NCBI RefSeq assembly: GCF_024584805.1
Contig: NZ_CP075715.1
Location: forward strand, 1,724,001-1,788,000
DNA: 64,000 nucleotides
Origin: Streptomyces sp. FIT100
GTDB taxonomy: Bacteria > Actinomycetota > Actinomycetes > Streptomycetales > Streptomycetaceae
Reading direction: 5' to 3'
Shown here: positions 19,231 through 29,234 of the stretch, one piece after another
How positions within the stretch are numbered: the stretch's first letter is position 1
Layout of the letters: each line of letters opens with the position of its first letter
Notes under the pieces: generated by a model
What the model saw: the letters and a program-made list of their open reading frames with translations, nothing else
Database searches by the model: none
What the model was told of the DNA's origin: nothing
Made by a program: the position numbers and the translations under genes

Positions 19231-20699
19231 CGGTCGTCGAGCCGGCTTTCGAGCCGGTCCTGGAGCGGAGTGAGCGGGGGCGCCTGGCCGGGGATGCCGG
19301 GCGCCTCCCGCCGTTCCAGCCCGAAGCTGGTGAAGGCGGTACGGCGCGGCAGCGGGTAGGGCTCCTTGCCGGTGAGGGAGTTGAGGATGGTCGCGCTGCG
19401 CCAGGCGGCGAGGCCGAGGTCGGGGGCGCCGACCCCGTGCGTGTGGCGCTCGGCGTTCTGCACGTACACCGAGCCGGTGACGCAGGGGTCGAGGACGAGC
19501 CGGAACTGCTCGTCGATGCGGGGCCGCTCGGCGGAGTCGCGGCGCATGTACGGGTCGAGGCCGGCGAGGATCCGGTCGAGGGGGCGTTCGCGGTAGCCGG
19601 TGGCGAGGACGACGGCGTCGGTGGTGAGGCGGGAGCGGGTGCCCTGCTGGAGGTGCTCCAGATGGAGCTCTACCTTGCTGGTGGCGACGCGTCCCGCGGT
19701 GCGGACGTGGACGCCGGGGGTGAGGACGGCATCGGGCCAGCCGCCGTCCAGGGTGCGTCGGTAGAGCTCGTCGTGGATGGCGGCGATGGTGTCGGCGTCG
19801 ATGCCCTTGTGGAGCTGCCACTGCTGGGGGACGAGTCCGTTGCGTACGGATTCGGGCAGGGCGTGGAAGTAGCGGGTGTAGTCCGGGGTGAAGTGTTCGA
19901 GGCCGAGCTTGGAGTACTCCATGGGGGCGAACGCCTCGGTGCGGGCCAGCCAGTGGAGTCTCTCGGTCCCGGTGGGGCGGGCGCGCAGCAGGTCGAGGAA
20001 GACCTCGGCGCCGGACTGGCCGGAGCCGATGACGGTGATGTGCCCGGCGGTGAGGAGCCGCTCGCGGTGTTCCAGGTAGTCGGCGGAGTGCAGGACGGGG
20101 ACGCCCGGGGCTTCGGCGAGGGGTTTGAGGGGGTCCGGGACGTACGGTTCGGTGCCGATGCCGAGGGCGATGTGGCGGGCGTAGGCGCGGCCGAGCGACT
20201 CCGCTCCCCCGTGGGTGCCGAGCTGGGTGAAGTCGACTTCGAACAGGGCGCGTTCGGGGTTCCAGCGGACGGCGTCGACCTGGTGGCCGAAGTGGAGTCC
20301 GGGGAGCCGGCTGCTGACCCAGCGGCAGTAGGCGTCGTACTCGGCGCGCTGGATGTGGAACTTCTCGGCGAAGTAGAAGGGGAAGAGCCGGTCGCGGGCC
20401 TTGAGGTAGTTGAGGAACGACCAGGGGCTGGCCGGGTCGGCGAGGGTCACCAGGTCGGCGAGGAAGGGGACCTGGAGGGTGGTGCCGTCGATGAGCAGGC
20501 CGGGGTGCCAGTGGAAGGCGGGGCGCTGCTCGAAGAAGGTGGCGGCGAGACCGCCGCCCTCCCCGTACTGGAGCCCGTGGGCGAGGGCGGCGAGGGAGAG
20601 GTTGAACGGTCCGATGCCGATGCCCACCAGGTCGTGGGGCCGGTCGAGGTCCTGAGCCTGTGCCTGTGCCTGTGTGCCGGGGGCGGTGGTGCCGGTCAT
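19224..20699 (-). CDS. Lysine/ornithine N-hydroxylase (DesB/IucD-like flavoenzyme)
   Basis: A 491-residue member of the microbial N-hydroxylating monooxygenase family (IucD, SidA, PvdA, DesB), which uses FAD, NADPH and oxygen to hydroxylate a terminal amine. The FAD motif is DLVGIGIGPFNLSLAALA, the NADPH motif ITVIGSGQSGAEVFLDLL, and the family's late motif VVLATGYRERPLDRI. It starts by ATGA overlap with the upstream decarboxylase, which points to a diamine such as cadaverine as substrate, as in desferrioxamine synthesis. The acyltransferase and NIS synthetase that complete that pathway (desC, desD) are absent here. C-terminal codons fall in the 14-bp repeat array. Confidence 0.9.
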   Translation of the reverse strand: MTGTTAPGTQAQAQAQDLDRPHDLVGIGIGPFNLSLAALAHGLQYGEGGGLAATFFEQRPAFHWHPGLLIDGTTLQVPFLADLVTLADPASPWSFLNYLKARDRLFPFYFAEKFHIQRAEYDAYCRWVSSRLPGLHFGHQVDAVRWNPERALFEVDFTQLGTHGGAESLGRAYARHIALGIGTEPYVPDPLKPLAEAPGVPVLHSADYLEHRERLLTAGHITVIGSGQSGAEVFLDLLRARPTGTERLHWLARTEAFAPMEYSKLGLEHFTPDYTRYFHALPESVRNGLVPQQWQLHKGIDADTIAAIHDELYRRTLDGGWPDAVLTPGVHVRTAGRVATSKVELHLEHLQQGTRSRLTTDAVVLATGYRERPLDRILAGLDPYMRRDSAERPRIDEQFRLVLDPCVTGSVYVQNAERHTHGVGAPDLGLAAWRSATILNSLTGKEPYPLPRRTAFTSFGLERREAPGIPGQAPPLTPLQDRLESRLDDRR

Positions 20700-22078
20700 C
20701 GGGTGCTGCTGCCTTCCACGAGTGCGATGAGGGTTTCGAGGTCGCCGGGGGCGGTGTGCGGGTTGAGCAGGGTGGCCTTGAACCAGAGGCGGCCGTCGGC
20801 TCTGGCGCGGCCGAGGACGGCGCTGCCGGCGTGCAGGAGGGAGCGCCGGATACGGGCGACGGTGGCGTCGTCGGCGCCGCGGGGGCGGAAGAGGACGGTG
20901 GACAGGACGGGGCGGGCGTGGAGCTCCAGGGCGGGGGTCTTCTCGATGAGGTCGGCGAGGTCGTGGGCGGCGGTGAGCGTGCGGTCGGCGAGCTCGGCGA
21001 GTCCGTCGCGGCCGAGGGCGCGGAGGGTGACGGCGATCTTGAGGATGTCGGGGCGGCGGGTGGTGCGCAGCGAGCGGCCGAGGAGGTCGGGGAGCCCGGC
21101 CTCGGTGTCGTCGTCGGCGTTCAGGTAGTCGGCGGTGTGGGCGAGCGGGGCGAGCAGGGCGCTGTCGGGGACGGCGAGCAGTCCCGCGGCGACCGGCTGC
21201 CAGCCCATCTTGTGCAGGTCGAGGGCGGTGGAGCGGGCCCGGTCGAGTCCGCGCAGCAGGTCCCGGTGGCGGGGGCTGAACAGCAGCGTGCCGCCGTAGG
21301 CGGCGTCGACGTGGAGCTCGGCGCCGTATCGCTCGCAGAGGCCGGCGATGGCGGGGAGCGGGTCGATGCGGCCGGTGTCGGTGGTGCCGGCGGTGGCGGT
21401 GACGAGGACGGGGCGGCCGCGGAGCCGGGCGAGGGTGTCGTCGAGGGCGGTGACGTCGGTGGTGCCGGCGGGCGCGGGGACGGTGACGGGCTCGGGCAGT
21501 CCGAGGAGCCAGGCGGCGCGGCGTACCGAGTGGTGGGTGTGGGTGCCGCAGACGACGGTGAGCGCGGCTCCGTGGCGCTCGCGGGCGAGGAGCAGCGCGA
21601 GCTGGTTGCCCTCGGTGCCACCGGTGGTGACGAGGGCGTCGGGGCGGGTGGCGCCGGGGTACACCTCGGCGGCGAGCGCCCTGGTCGTCTCGGCCTCCAG
21701 GGCGGAGGCGGCGGGTGCCTGGTCCCAGGAGTCGAGGGACGGGTTGAGCGCGGAGGCGGCGAGGTCGGCGGCGACGGCGAGCGCGAGGGGCGGGGCGTGC
21801 AGATGGGCGGCGCACCGGGGGTCGGCGGGGTCGGCGGCGCCGTAGGCGACGGCCTCGACGAGGGTTCGCAGCGACTCCTCGGCGCCGCGGCCCTCGGCGG
21901 GGATGACGGGGGTGGCGGTCTCCCGCACGGCCCTGCCCAGCTGCTCCGGCCCGCCCGGGGGGAACGGCCCGCCGCGTGCCACCGCGCCGCTGCGGAGTGC
22001 GTCGAGCACGACGTCGAGCAGCGGCCGCAGGGCGTCGGGTCCTGCGGTCCCTCCGGCGAGGGGCGGCGGCGTACTCAT
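20696..22078 (-). CDS. PLP-dependent group II decarboxylase (DesA-like)
   Basis: A 460-residue fold-type I PLP decarboxylase of the group II family (DesA, DDC, Dab decarboxylase). Seen are LNPSLDSWDQAPAASALEAE, TTGGTEGNQLALLLARE, the PLP aspartate in LHVDAAYGGTLLF and the cofactor lysine in TALDLHKMGWQP. Lysine decarboxylation to cadaverine is the best guess because of the coupled N-hydroxylase, but aromatic or diamino-acid substrates cannot be excluded. ATG at 22078 gives MSTPPPLAGG; the reading frame upstream lacks a ribosome site. The 225-base gap to pepN shows no clear iron-box palindrome. Confidence 0.88.
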   Translation of the reverse strand: MSTPPPLAGGTAGPDALRPLLDVVLDALRSGAVARGGPFPPGGPEQLGRAVRETATPVIPAEGRGAEESLRTLVEAVAYGAADPADPRCAAHLHAPPLALAVAADLAASALNPSLDSWDQAPAASALEAETTRALAAEVYPGATRPDALVTTGGTEGNQLALLLARERHGAALTVVCGTHTHHSVRRAAWLLGLPEPVTVPAPAGTTDVTALDDTLARLRGRPVLVTATAGTTDTGRIDPLPAIAGLCERYGAELHVDAAYGGTLLFSPRHRDLLRGLDRARSTALDLHKMGWQPVAAGLLAVPDSALLAPLAHTADYLNADDDTEAGLPDLLGRSLRTTRRPDILKIAVTLRALGRDGLAELADRTLTAAHDLADLIEKTPALELHARPVLSTVLFRPRGADDATVARIRRSLLHAGSAVLGRARADGRLWFKATLLNPHTAPGDLETLIALVEGSSTR

Positions 22079-22303
22079 GCGGGGTCCTTCGGGAGCGCTG
22101 GGCTTCACGCCTGGGTGTGTCACGCCAGGGTGGACGGGGTTCCGTCGGGAATGCCCGCAGTGCTCAACGATCTCAACCGAAAGTGGTACTGCCGTGTGCT
22201 GCGGCCCGGTGCGCCCTTCGCCGCCTGCTATGGGCCCGGGGCCGCCGGGCCGGGCCGCCTGAGCGTCCGGCACCGGCCCGGTGGCCCGGGGGGGGCTGCG
22301 GCC

Positions 22304-24814
22304 TCAGGTGGCGGGCGGCGCCGCGGGGAGGCTCGCGGCGCGGACCGACAGTGCGCGGCGGAGGTCGTCGAGCTGGTCGGCCAGCTTGCGGCGGAGGGCG
22401 GGGATCATTTCGGTGTCGCGCAGGCAGTCCTCGCCCAGGCGCAGGGCTTCCGGGTCGACGGCGTGGACGGGGAAGGCGTTGCGGCCGGCGGCTTCGGCGA
22501 TGGCCGGGCCGCGGCGGTCCGCGAGGGCGACGGCCGCGGGGTAGAAGCGGGGCACGTACTCGCGTACGAGGTCGGCCTGTTCGGGCTGCCAGAAGCCTTG
22601 CGCGGTGGCGGCGAACAGGTAGTTGGACAGGTCGTCGGTGTCGAAGAGCCGCGACCAGGCGGCGGCCTTGGCCTCCGCCGTGGGGAGCGCGGCGCGGCAG
22701 CGGGCGGCGCCCTCCTGGCCGGTGGCGCTGGGGTCGCGGTCGAGTTCGGCCGCGATGGCTGCCTCGTCCGTGGCACCGAGCGCGGCGAGCCTGGCGAGGA
22801 TGCGCCAGCGCAGTTCGGGGTCGAGGCCGGGTCCGCCGGGGACGCTGTCGCCGTCGAGCCAGTCGAGGAGGGTGGCCGGCCGGGTGGCGGCGTCGATGAG
22901 GTGGCGTACGGCGGTGAGCCGCAGTCCGGGCGCGCTGCCGTCCTCGGTGCGGCGGATCAGGTCGCGGGTGAGGTCGGTGAGGAGGGCGAGCGCGGCGGGG
23001 CGGGCCTCGGCGGTCAGGTAGCGGTCGGCGACGTGGGTGGCGGCGAAGCCGAGGACGCCCTGGACGACGGCGAGGTCGCTCTCGTGCGGGAGGTGGGTGC
23101 GGGCCGCGTCGAGGTAGGCGGTGGGGGCGAGTTCGCCGTCGCGGACCATGTCGCGGGCCGCGTTCCACACGACGGTGCGGGTGAGCGGGTCGGGGAGGCC
23201 GGAGAGCGAGCGCAGGGCGGTGTCCCAGGAGGCGGGGTCGAGCCGGACCTTGGCGTAGGTGAGGTCGCCGTCGTTGAGGACGACGAGGTCCGGGCGGCGG
23301 CCGGGCACGAGGGTCGGGGCCGTCTGCGGCACGTCGGTCTCGATGCGTTCGCGCAGCACGAGGCGGCCGGGTTCGGCCGGGTCGTTGTCGTACACGCCGA
23401 CGGCGACGCGGTGCGGACGGCTGCCGTCCCGGGCGATGTCGAGGCGCCGGCCGCCGTCGGTCTCCACGAGGGCGGGGGTGAGGGTGTCGACGCCGGTGGT
23501 GCGCAGCCAGGCTTCGGCCCAGCTGTGCACGTCGCGGTCGGTGGCCTCGGCGAGCGAGTCGATGAAGTCGGCGAGGGTGGCGTTGCCGAAGCGGTGCCGG
23601 GTGAAGTGGATGTTGATGCCGGCGAGGAAGTCCTTCTCGCCGAGCCAGGTGACGAGCTGGCGGAGGGCGGAGGCGCCCTTGGCGTAGGAGATGCCGTCGA
23701 AGTTGAGCATGGCCGACGCCGTGTCGGGGACGGCCTCGGGGGCGACGGGGTGGGTGGAGGGGCGCTGGTCGGCGTCGTAGCCCCAGGACTTGCGGACGAT
23801 GCCGAAGTCGGTCCAGGTGCCGGTGAACCGGGTGGCCTCGGCAGTGGTCTGGTAGCCCATGTACTCGGCGAAGGACTCGTTCAGCCAGATGTCGTCCCAC
23901 CAGCGCAGGGTGACCAGGTCGCCGAACCACATGTGGGCCATCTCGTGCGCGATGACCATGGCGCGGGTCTGGCGCTCGGTGTCGGTGACGGCGGAGCGGT
24001 ACACGTACTCGTCGCGGAAGGTGACCAGTCCGGGGTTCTCCATGGCGCCCGCGTTGAACTCGGGCACGAAGGCCTGGTCGTAGGAGTCGAAGGGGTACGG
24101 CTCCTCGAACTTCTCGTGGTAGCGGTCGAAGCACTGCCGGGTGACGTCGAGGATCTCGTCGGCGTCGGTGTCGAGGTGGGGGGCGAGGGAGCGGCGGCAG
24201 TGGATGCCGAAGGGCATCCCGGCGTGCTCGGTGCGTACGGAGTGCCAGGGGCCCGCGGCGACGGCGACGAGGTAGGTGGAGATCAGAGGGGTGGGCTCGG
24301 CGGTCCAGCGGCCGTCGTCCTGCCGGGTGGTGATGCCGTTGGCCAGGACGGTCCAGCCCTCGGGGGCGGTGACGGTGAGCTCGAAGACCGCCTTGAGGTC
24401 GGGCTGGTCGAAGGCGGCGAAGACGCGCTGCACGTCCTCCATGAAGAGCTGGGTGTAGGTGTAGGTCTCGCCGTCGGCGGGGTCGGTGAAGCGGTGCATG
24501 CCCTCGCAGGTGCGGGAGTAGTGCATGGCGGCGTCTATGAGCAGCTCGTGCTCGCCGGCGGTGAGTCCCTTCAGCGCCAGCCGGTTCCCGTCGAGGGTCT
24601 CGGGGTCGAGGTGCTGTCCGTCGAGGGTGACGGAGCGCAGGGTGGCGGGCTTGAGCTCGACGAAGGTGTCTCCGGCAGCGCGGGCCGTGAACCGGATCGC
24701 GGTCCGTGAGTCGAAGGTGTCGTCCCCGGTGGTGAGATCGAGTGCGATCGAGTACCGGTGGACGTCGAGGAGCTGGGCTCGGATCTGCGCTTCGTCGCGC
24801 GTGAGTACGGACAT
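22304..24814 (-). CDS. pepN: Aminopeptidase N (M1 family)
   Basis: An 836-residue cytosolic zinc aminopeptidase that trims N-terminal residues from peptides. It has the substrate-anchor motif GAMENPGLVTF, the zinc site HEMAHMWFGDLVTLRWWDDIWLNESFAEYMGYQ (HExxH followed after 18 residues by E) and the ERAP1-like C-terminal domain. No signal peptide is seen. Length matches actinobacterial PepN. The ATG at 24814 gives MSVLTRDEAQIRAQLLDVHRY, the usual opening. Confidence 0.96.
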   Translation of the reverse strand: MSVLTRDEAQIRAQLLDVHRYSIALDLTTGDDTFDSRTAIRFTARAAGDTFVELKPATLRSVTLDGQHLDPETLDGNRLALKGLTAGEHELLIDAAMHYSRTCEGMHRFTDPADGETYTYTQLFMEDVQRVFAAFDQPDLKAVFELTVTAPEGWTVLANGITTRQDDGRWTAEPTPLISTYLVAVAAGPWHSVRTEHAGMPFGIHCRRSLAPHLDTDADEILDVTRQCFDRYHEKFEEPYPFDSYDQAFVPEFNAGAMENPGLVTFRDEYVYRSAVTDTERQTRAMVIAHEMAHMWFGDLVTLRWWDDIWLNESFAEYMGYQTTAEATRFTGTWTDFGIVRKSWGYDADQRPSTHPVAPEAVPDTASAMLNFDGISYAKGASALRQLVTWLGEKDFLAGINIHFTRHRFGNATLADFIDSLAEATDRDVHSWAEAWLRTTGVDTLTPALVETDGGRRLDIARDGSRPHRVAVGVYDNDPAEPGRLVLRERIETDVPQTAPTLVPGRRPDLVVLNDGDLTYAKVRLDPASWDTALRSLSGLPDPLTRTVVWNAARDMVRDGELAPTAYLDAARTHLPHESDLAVVQGVLGFAATHVADRYLTAEARPAALALLTDLTRDLIRRTEDGSAPGLRLTAVRHLIDAATRPATLLDWLDGDSVPGGPGLDPELRWRILARLAALGATDEAAIAAELDRDPSATGQEGAARCRAALPTAEAKAAAWSRLFDTDDLSNYLFAATAQGFWQPEQADLVREYVPRFYPAAVALADRRGPAIAEAAGRNAFPVHAVDPEALRLGEDCLRDTEMIPALRRKLADQLDDLRRALSVRAASLPAAPPAT

Positions 24815-24915
24815 GGGGCCATGCTGCCCGATGGGTGGGCTGTGCATACAGAGCCGGAGTTGCGCTGAGAGCGCACGCCCCCGGGCGTCGTCGGGGGCGC
24901 GCGGCACACGCACAC

Positions 24916-24950
24916 GCGGGCGCGGGCGCTCGGCTCACGCCCGCGCCCGC
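24916..24950 (-). terminator. Hairpin after chorismate mutase gene
   Basis: A perfect 13-bp GC stem (24916-24928 with 24938-24950) with a 9-base loop begins 9 bases beyond the chorismate mutase stop. It probably ends that transcript before pepN. Confidence 0.75.
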
Positions 24951-24958
24951 GCTCGCGG

Positions 24959-25315
24959 TCAGGCGTTGCTGCCGTTGCTGCCGTTGCTGCCGTTGCTGCC
25001 GTTGCTGCCCGCGATGGTCTCGTGGTGGCGGATGACCTCGGCGATGATGAAGTTGAGCAGCTTCTCGGCGAACGCGGGGTCGAGCTTCGCGCTCTCCGCG
25101 AGCCCGCGGAGGCGGGTGATCTGGCGGGCCTCACGGTCGAGGTCGGCGGGCGGCAGCTTGTGTACGGCCTTGAGGCGGCCGACCTGCTGGGTGCACTTGA
25201 ACCGTTCGGCGAGCATGTGGACGACGGCCGCGTCGATGTTGTCGATGCTCTCGCGCAGCCGGGTGAGCTCTGCCAGGACGGAGTCGTCGATGCCGTGGGT
25301 CTCGCTGGAGGTCAT
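24959..25315 (-). CDS. aroQ: Chorismate mutase (AroQ type) with SNG-repeat tail
   Basis: A 118-residue all-helical chorismate mutase that converts chorismate to prephenate for Phe/Tyr synthesis. The pattern LAELTRLRESIDNIDAAVVHMLAERFKCTQQVGRLKA, then DREARQITRLRGLAESAKLDPAFAEKLLNFIIAEVIRHHE, is the actinobacterial AroQ core. It ends in five SNG/SNA repeats encoded by a 9-bp tandem repeat (GTTGCTGCC on the plus strand, 24965-25009), a flexible tail outside the fold. Being small, such proteins in actinobacteria often act with DAHP synthase. Confidence 0.93.
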   Translation of the reverse strand: MTSSETHGIDDSVLAELTRLRESIDNIDAAVVHMLAERFKCTQQVGRLKAVHKLPPADLDREARQITRLRGLAESAKLDPAFAEKLLNFIIAEVIRHHETIAGSNGSNGSNGSNGSNA

Positions 25316-25326
25316 GAGCAGCGAGC

Positions 25327-26214
25327 TTACGTCGGGCGGGCCGTGATCATCGGCGGGTGATCAGGATCTGGGATGCGGTTGCTCCAGCCACCCGGGACCG
25401 TGCGGCCCTGCTGATCGCGGAAGCGGATCGGCGGGGTGCCGACGCGGCGGGTGAACAGGCGCGAGAAGTAGGCCGGGTCGTCGTAGCCGACGCGGCGGGC
25501 GACGGCCGCGACGGGGAGGTCGGTGGCGGCGAGGAGTTCCTTGGCCCGGCCGAGGCGGATGCCGAGGAGGTAGTCCTTGGGGCTGCATCCGGCGCCGCGG
25601 CGGACGGCGGTGCGCAGCTCGGCCGGGGTCATGCCGTGGCGGGCGGCGTGTTCGGCGACGGTCAGCGGCTGGAAGGCGTCGCGTGCGAGGGCCTGGAGGA
25701 CGGGGTCGCCGTCGGGGCTGGTGTCGGCGCGTGCGCGGCGCAGGGCGACGAGGAGTTCGTGGACGGCGGCGGCGGTCTCGACCTCCAGGAACGGGTTGCC
25801 GCGGCGGGCGGCGCGGGCGATGCGCCCGACGGCCGCGCGGGCGGGGGCCGCGTCGGAGAGGGCGACGACGGGGCGGTCCGGCTCGATGTAGCCGAGTTCG
25901 GTGTACGTGGCGGTGGCCGGGCCTGCGAAGTCGACGAAGCTCTCGTCCCAGCCGGTGACCGGGTCGGGGGCGTAGTGGTGCGGGACCCCGGGGGTGAGCC
26001 AGAGGACGGCGGGGGCGGTGACGGTGGTGCGCCGCCCGTCGGCGGAGCGGTACCAGCCGCCGCCGGCGCTGATCAGCACGGCCACATGGTGGTCGAGGGT
26101 GCGGGGGCCGACGGTGGGCAGGGTGCCGTGCTGGAGGCCGACGCCGAGGCAGACGAGGCCGAGGCGGTGGTGGACGGGGCTGGGCGTGAAGTAACGCATC
26201 CAGGTGTGGTACAT
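25327..26214 (-). CDS. AraC-family transcriptional regulator
   Basis: A 295-residue regulator. Residues 1-170 form a cupin sensor (AVLISAGGGWYRSADG, WLTPGVPHHYAPDP), and residues 190-280 are the double helix-turn-helix with VAAVARRVGYDDPAYFSRLFTRRVGTPPIRFR. The ATG at 26214 follows CCGGAGGCAGACGG. It is divergent from the GH35 beta-galactosidase, which suggests that it senses a galactoside and controls that gene; this is inferred from position. Four 10-bp direct repeats lie just upstream of its start. Confidence 0.9.
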   Translation of the reverse strand: MYHTWMRYFTPSPVHHRLGLVCLGVGLQHGTLPTVGPRTLDHHVAVLISAGGGWYRSADGRRTTVTAPAVLWLTPGVPHHYAPDPVTGWDESFVDFAGPATATYTELGYIEPDRPVVALSDAAPARAAVGRIARAARRGNPFLEVETAAAVHELLVALRRARADTSPDGDPVLQALARDAFQPLTVAEHAARHGMTPAELRTAVRRGAGCSPKDYLLGIRLGRAKELLAATDLPVAAVARRVGYDDPAYFSRLFTRRVGTPPIRFRDQQGRTVPGGWSNRIPDPDHPPMITARPT

Positions 26215-26240
26215 CCGTCTGCCTCCGGGCCGGTCGTGCG

Positions 26241-26280
26241 TGGTGCGTCGTGGTGCGTAGTGGTGCATCGTGTTGCGTCC
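26241..26280. promoter_or_regulatory. Four 10-bp direct repeats between araC-type gene and GH35 gene
   Basis: Four adjacent units, TGGTGCGTCG, TGGTGCGTAG, TGGTGCATCG and TGTTGCGTCC, repeat with a 10-base period, about one helical turn, so each faces the same side of DNA. AraC proteins typically bind direct repeats, so this is a candidate operator. The rest of the 302-base divergent spacer (26215-26516) shows no gene and no convincing consensus promoter. Confidence 0.5.
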
Positions 26281-26516
26281 AAACAGTGCCGATCTTTGTC
26301 CATGGACCGGCGGACCGCCAGAGGGTGATGGTGGGCGGGCATGTTCGTCGCCGGGTGTGCCGGCCCAGCGAGTGAGCCGAAGGGCGCGCCGGTGCCGAGA
26401 GGGACGAGATCAAGCGAGCGAGGGACGAGCGAGTGCAGCGTCGAGGAGTGTCGGCACCGCCCGCGGCCGGGGGCCGCTCGAGGGACACAGCGAGCGCCGG
26501 GAGGCGAACCGAGCGC

Positions 26517-28277
26517 ATGAAGGGGGACCGGCTCGTGGCCGACTTCGTGGTGGGTGAGGAGCATTTTCTGCTGGACGGGCGGCCGGTGCGGCTGCTGTCC
26601 GGGGCGCTGCACTACTTCCGGGTCCACGAGGCCCAGTGGGGGCACCGGCTGCGGATGCTGCGCGCGATGGGCCTGAACTGCGTGGAGACGTACGTCCCGT
26701 GGAATCTGCACGAGCCCGCGCCGGGCGCGTTCCGCGATGTCGAGGCGCTGGGCCGGTTCCTGGACGCGGCGTCGGAGGCCGGGCTGCTGGCGATCGTCCG
26801 CCCGGGCCCGTACATCTGCGCCGAGTGGGAGAACGGCGGGCTGCCGCACTGGGTGACGGGGCCGCTGGGGTCGCGGGTGCGCACCCGGGACGCGGAGTAC
26901 ACGGGGCATGTGGACCGCTGGTTCCGTGCGCTGATGCCGCAGGTCGTGGAGCGGCAGATCGACCGCGGCGGCCCGGTGATCATGGTGCAGGTCGAGAACG
27001 AGTACGGGTCGTACGGCTCCGACCAGGTCTATCTGCGCCGCCTCGCCGACCTGCTGGTGGAGCTCGGGGTGAGCGTGCCGCTGTTCACCTCCGACGGGCC
27101 CGAGGACCACATGCTGACCGGCGGCTCGGTGCCGGGCGTGCTCGCCACCGCGAACTTCGGCTCGGGTGCCCGTGAGGGCTTCGAGGTGCTGCGCCGCCAT
27201 CAGCCGAAGGGCCCGCTGATGTGCATGGAGTTCTGGTGCGGCTGGTTCAGCCACTGGGGCGACGAGGCGGTCGTGCGGGATGCGGACAGCGCCACGGCCG
27301 CGCTGCGCGAGATCCTGGAGTGCGGCGCGTCGGTCAACATCTACATGGCGCACGGCGGGACGAACTTCGCGGGCTGGGCGGGTGCGAACCGTGGCGGGCA
27401 GCAGCACGAAGGGGCGCTCGAACCCGACATCACCTCCTACGACTACGACGCGCCCATCGACGAGTACGGGCGGCCGACGAAGAAGTTCTGGGCGTTCCGC
27501 GAGCTCCTCGCGCCGTACGCGGACGGACCGCTGCCCGAGCCGCCCGCGCAGCCGGCGGCCCTCGCCGCGCCCATCGTGGTGCGGCCGGCGGAGTGGGTGC
27601 CGCTGGGTGAGGTCATGGACGCGCTCGGGGGCGCGGAGTCGGAGCACCCGGTGCCGCCGTCCTTCGAGGAGCTGGGCGTGGACCGGGGTCTGGTGCGCTA
27701 CCGGGTGGAGGTGCCGGGGCCGCGCCGGGCCTACCCGCTGACGGCGGCCGGGCTGCGGGACCGGGCCGTGGTGTACGTGGACGGGGTACGGGCCGGTGTG
27801 CTCACCGAGGGGGACGGGACGCTGGCGGAGCCGGTGGCGGGGCCCGCGTCGGTGGAGCTGTGGGTGGAGTCGCTGGGCCGGGTCAACTACGGTCCGCGGG
27901 TCGGCGAGGCCAAGGGCGTCACGGGCGGGGTGATGCACGAGCGGCAGTATCTGCACGGGGTGCGGGCGCGGGCGCTGCGGCTCGACGCGTTCGACGGGGC
28001 GGGGGCGGTGGGGGGGCTGCCGTTCCGGTCGCCGGTCGAGGGTGCCACGGGGCTGTACCGGGGCGCGTTCGAGGTGCGCGGCGCGGGGGACGCGGCGCTC
28101 GAACTGCCCGGCTGGACCCGTGGGTTCGTGTGGGTGAACGGGTTCAACCTGGGCCGCTACTGGTCGGTCGGACCCCAGGACTCGCTGTTCGTGCCGGGCC
28201 CGGTGCTGCGGGAGGGCGCGAACGAGGTGTGGGTCCTGGAACTGGAGCAGGGCGGGGAGGATGTGCGTCTGGGGTGA
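26517..28277 (+). CDS. Beta-galactosidase, GH35 family
   Basis: A 586-residue intracellular glycoside hydrolase (no signal peptide) of family GH35, which removes non-reducing beta-galactosyl residues. The barrel begins FLLDGRPVRLLSGALHYFRV; the acid/base glutamate is in VQVENEYGSYG (about residue 160) and the nucleophile in LMCMEFWCGWF (about 237). The C-terminal beta-domains include GFVWVNGFNLGRYW. The ATG at 26517 follows GGGAGGCGAACC; GTG at 26535 is possible. It is divergent from the AraC regulator. Confidence 0.94.
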   Translation: MKGDRLVADFVVGEEHFLLDGRPVRLLSGALHYFRVHEAQWGHRLRMLRAMGLNCVETYVPWNLHEPAPGAFRDVEALGRFLDAASEAGLLAIVRPGPYICAEWENGGLPHWVTGPLGSRVRTRDAEYTGHVDRWFRALMPQVVERQIDRGGPVIMVQVENEYGSYGSDQVYLRRLADLLVELGVSVPLFTSDGPEDHMLTGGSVPGVLATANFGSGAREGFEVLRRHQPKGPLMCMEFWCGWFSHWGDEAVVRDADSATAALREILECGASVNIYMAHGGTNFAGWAGANRGGQQHEGALEPDITSYDYDAPIDEYGRPTKKFWAFRELLAPYADGPLPEPPAQPAALAAPIVVRPAEWVPLGEVMDALGGAESEHPVPPSFEELGVDRGLVRYRVEVPGPRRAYPLTAAGLRDRAVVYVDGVRAGVLTEGDGTLAEPVAGPASVELWVESLGRVNYGPRVGEAKGVTGGVMHERQYLHGVRARALRLDAFDGAGAVGGLPFRSPVEGATGLYRGAFEVRGAGDAALELPGWTRGFVWVNGFNLGRYWSVGPQDSLFVPGPVLREGANEVWVLELEQGGEDVRLG

Positions 28278-28373
28278 CGCCGGGGTGGCCTCCCCGCCCC
28301 CTCGGAGGGCTCGGGTCAGAGCCTCACGTGTGCCGGTGCCGGTGCCGGTACTCGTGCCGGTGCCGGTGCCCGG

Positions 28374-29234
<861 letters not shown>

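Noticed and set aside
22079..22303. Iron-box (DmdR-type) operator before the DesA-like gene
   Set aside because: No palindrome resembling TTAGGTTAGGCTAACCTAA is present in this spacer, so iron control is not claimed.
20660..24709. A 1349-residue plus-strand open frame across pepN and the decarboxylase
   Set aside because: It is antisense to well-identified genes, low in complexity (Gly, Val, Glu, Ala) and has no recognisable domain.
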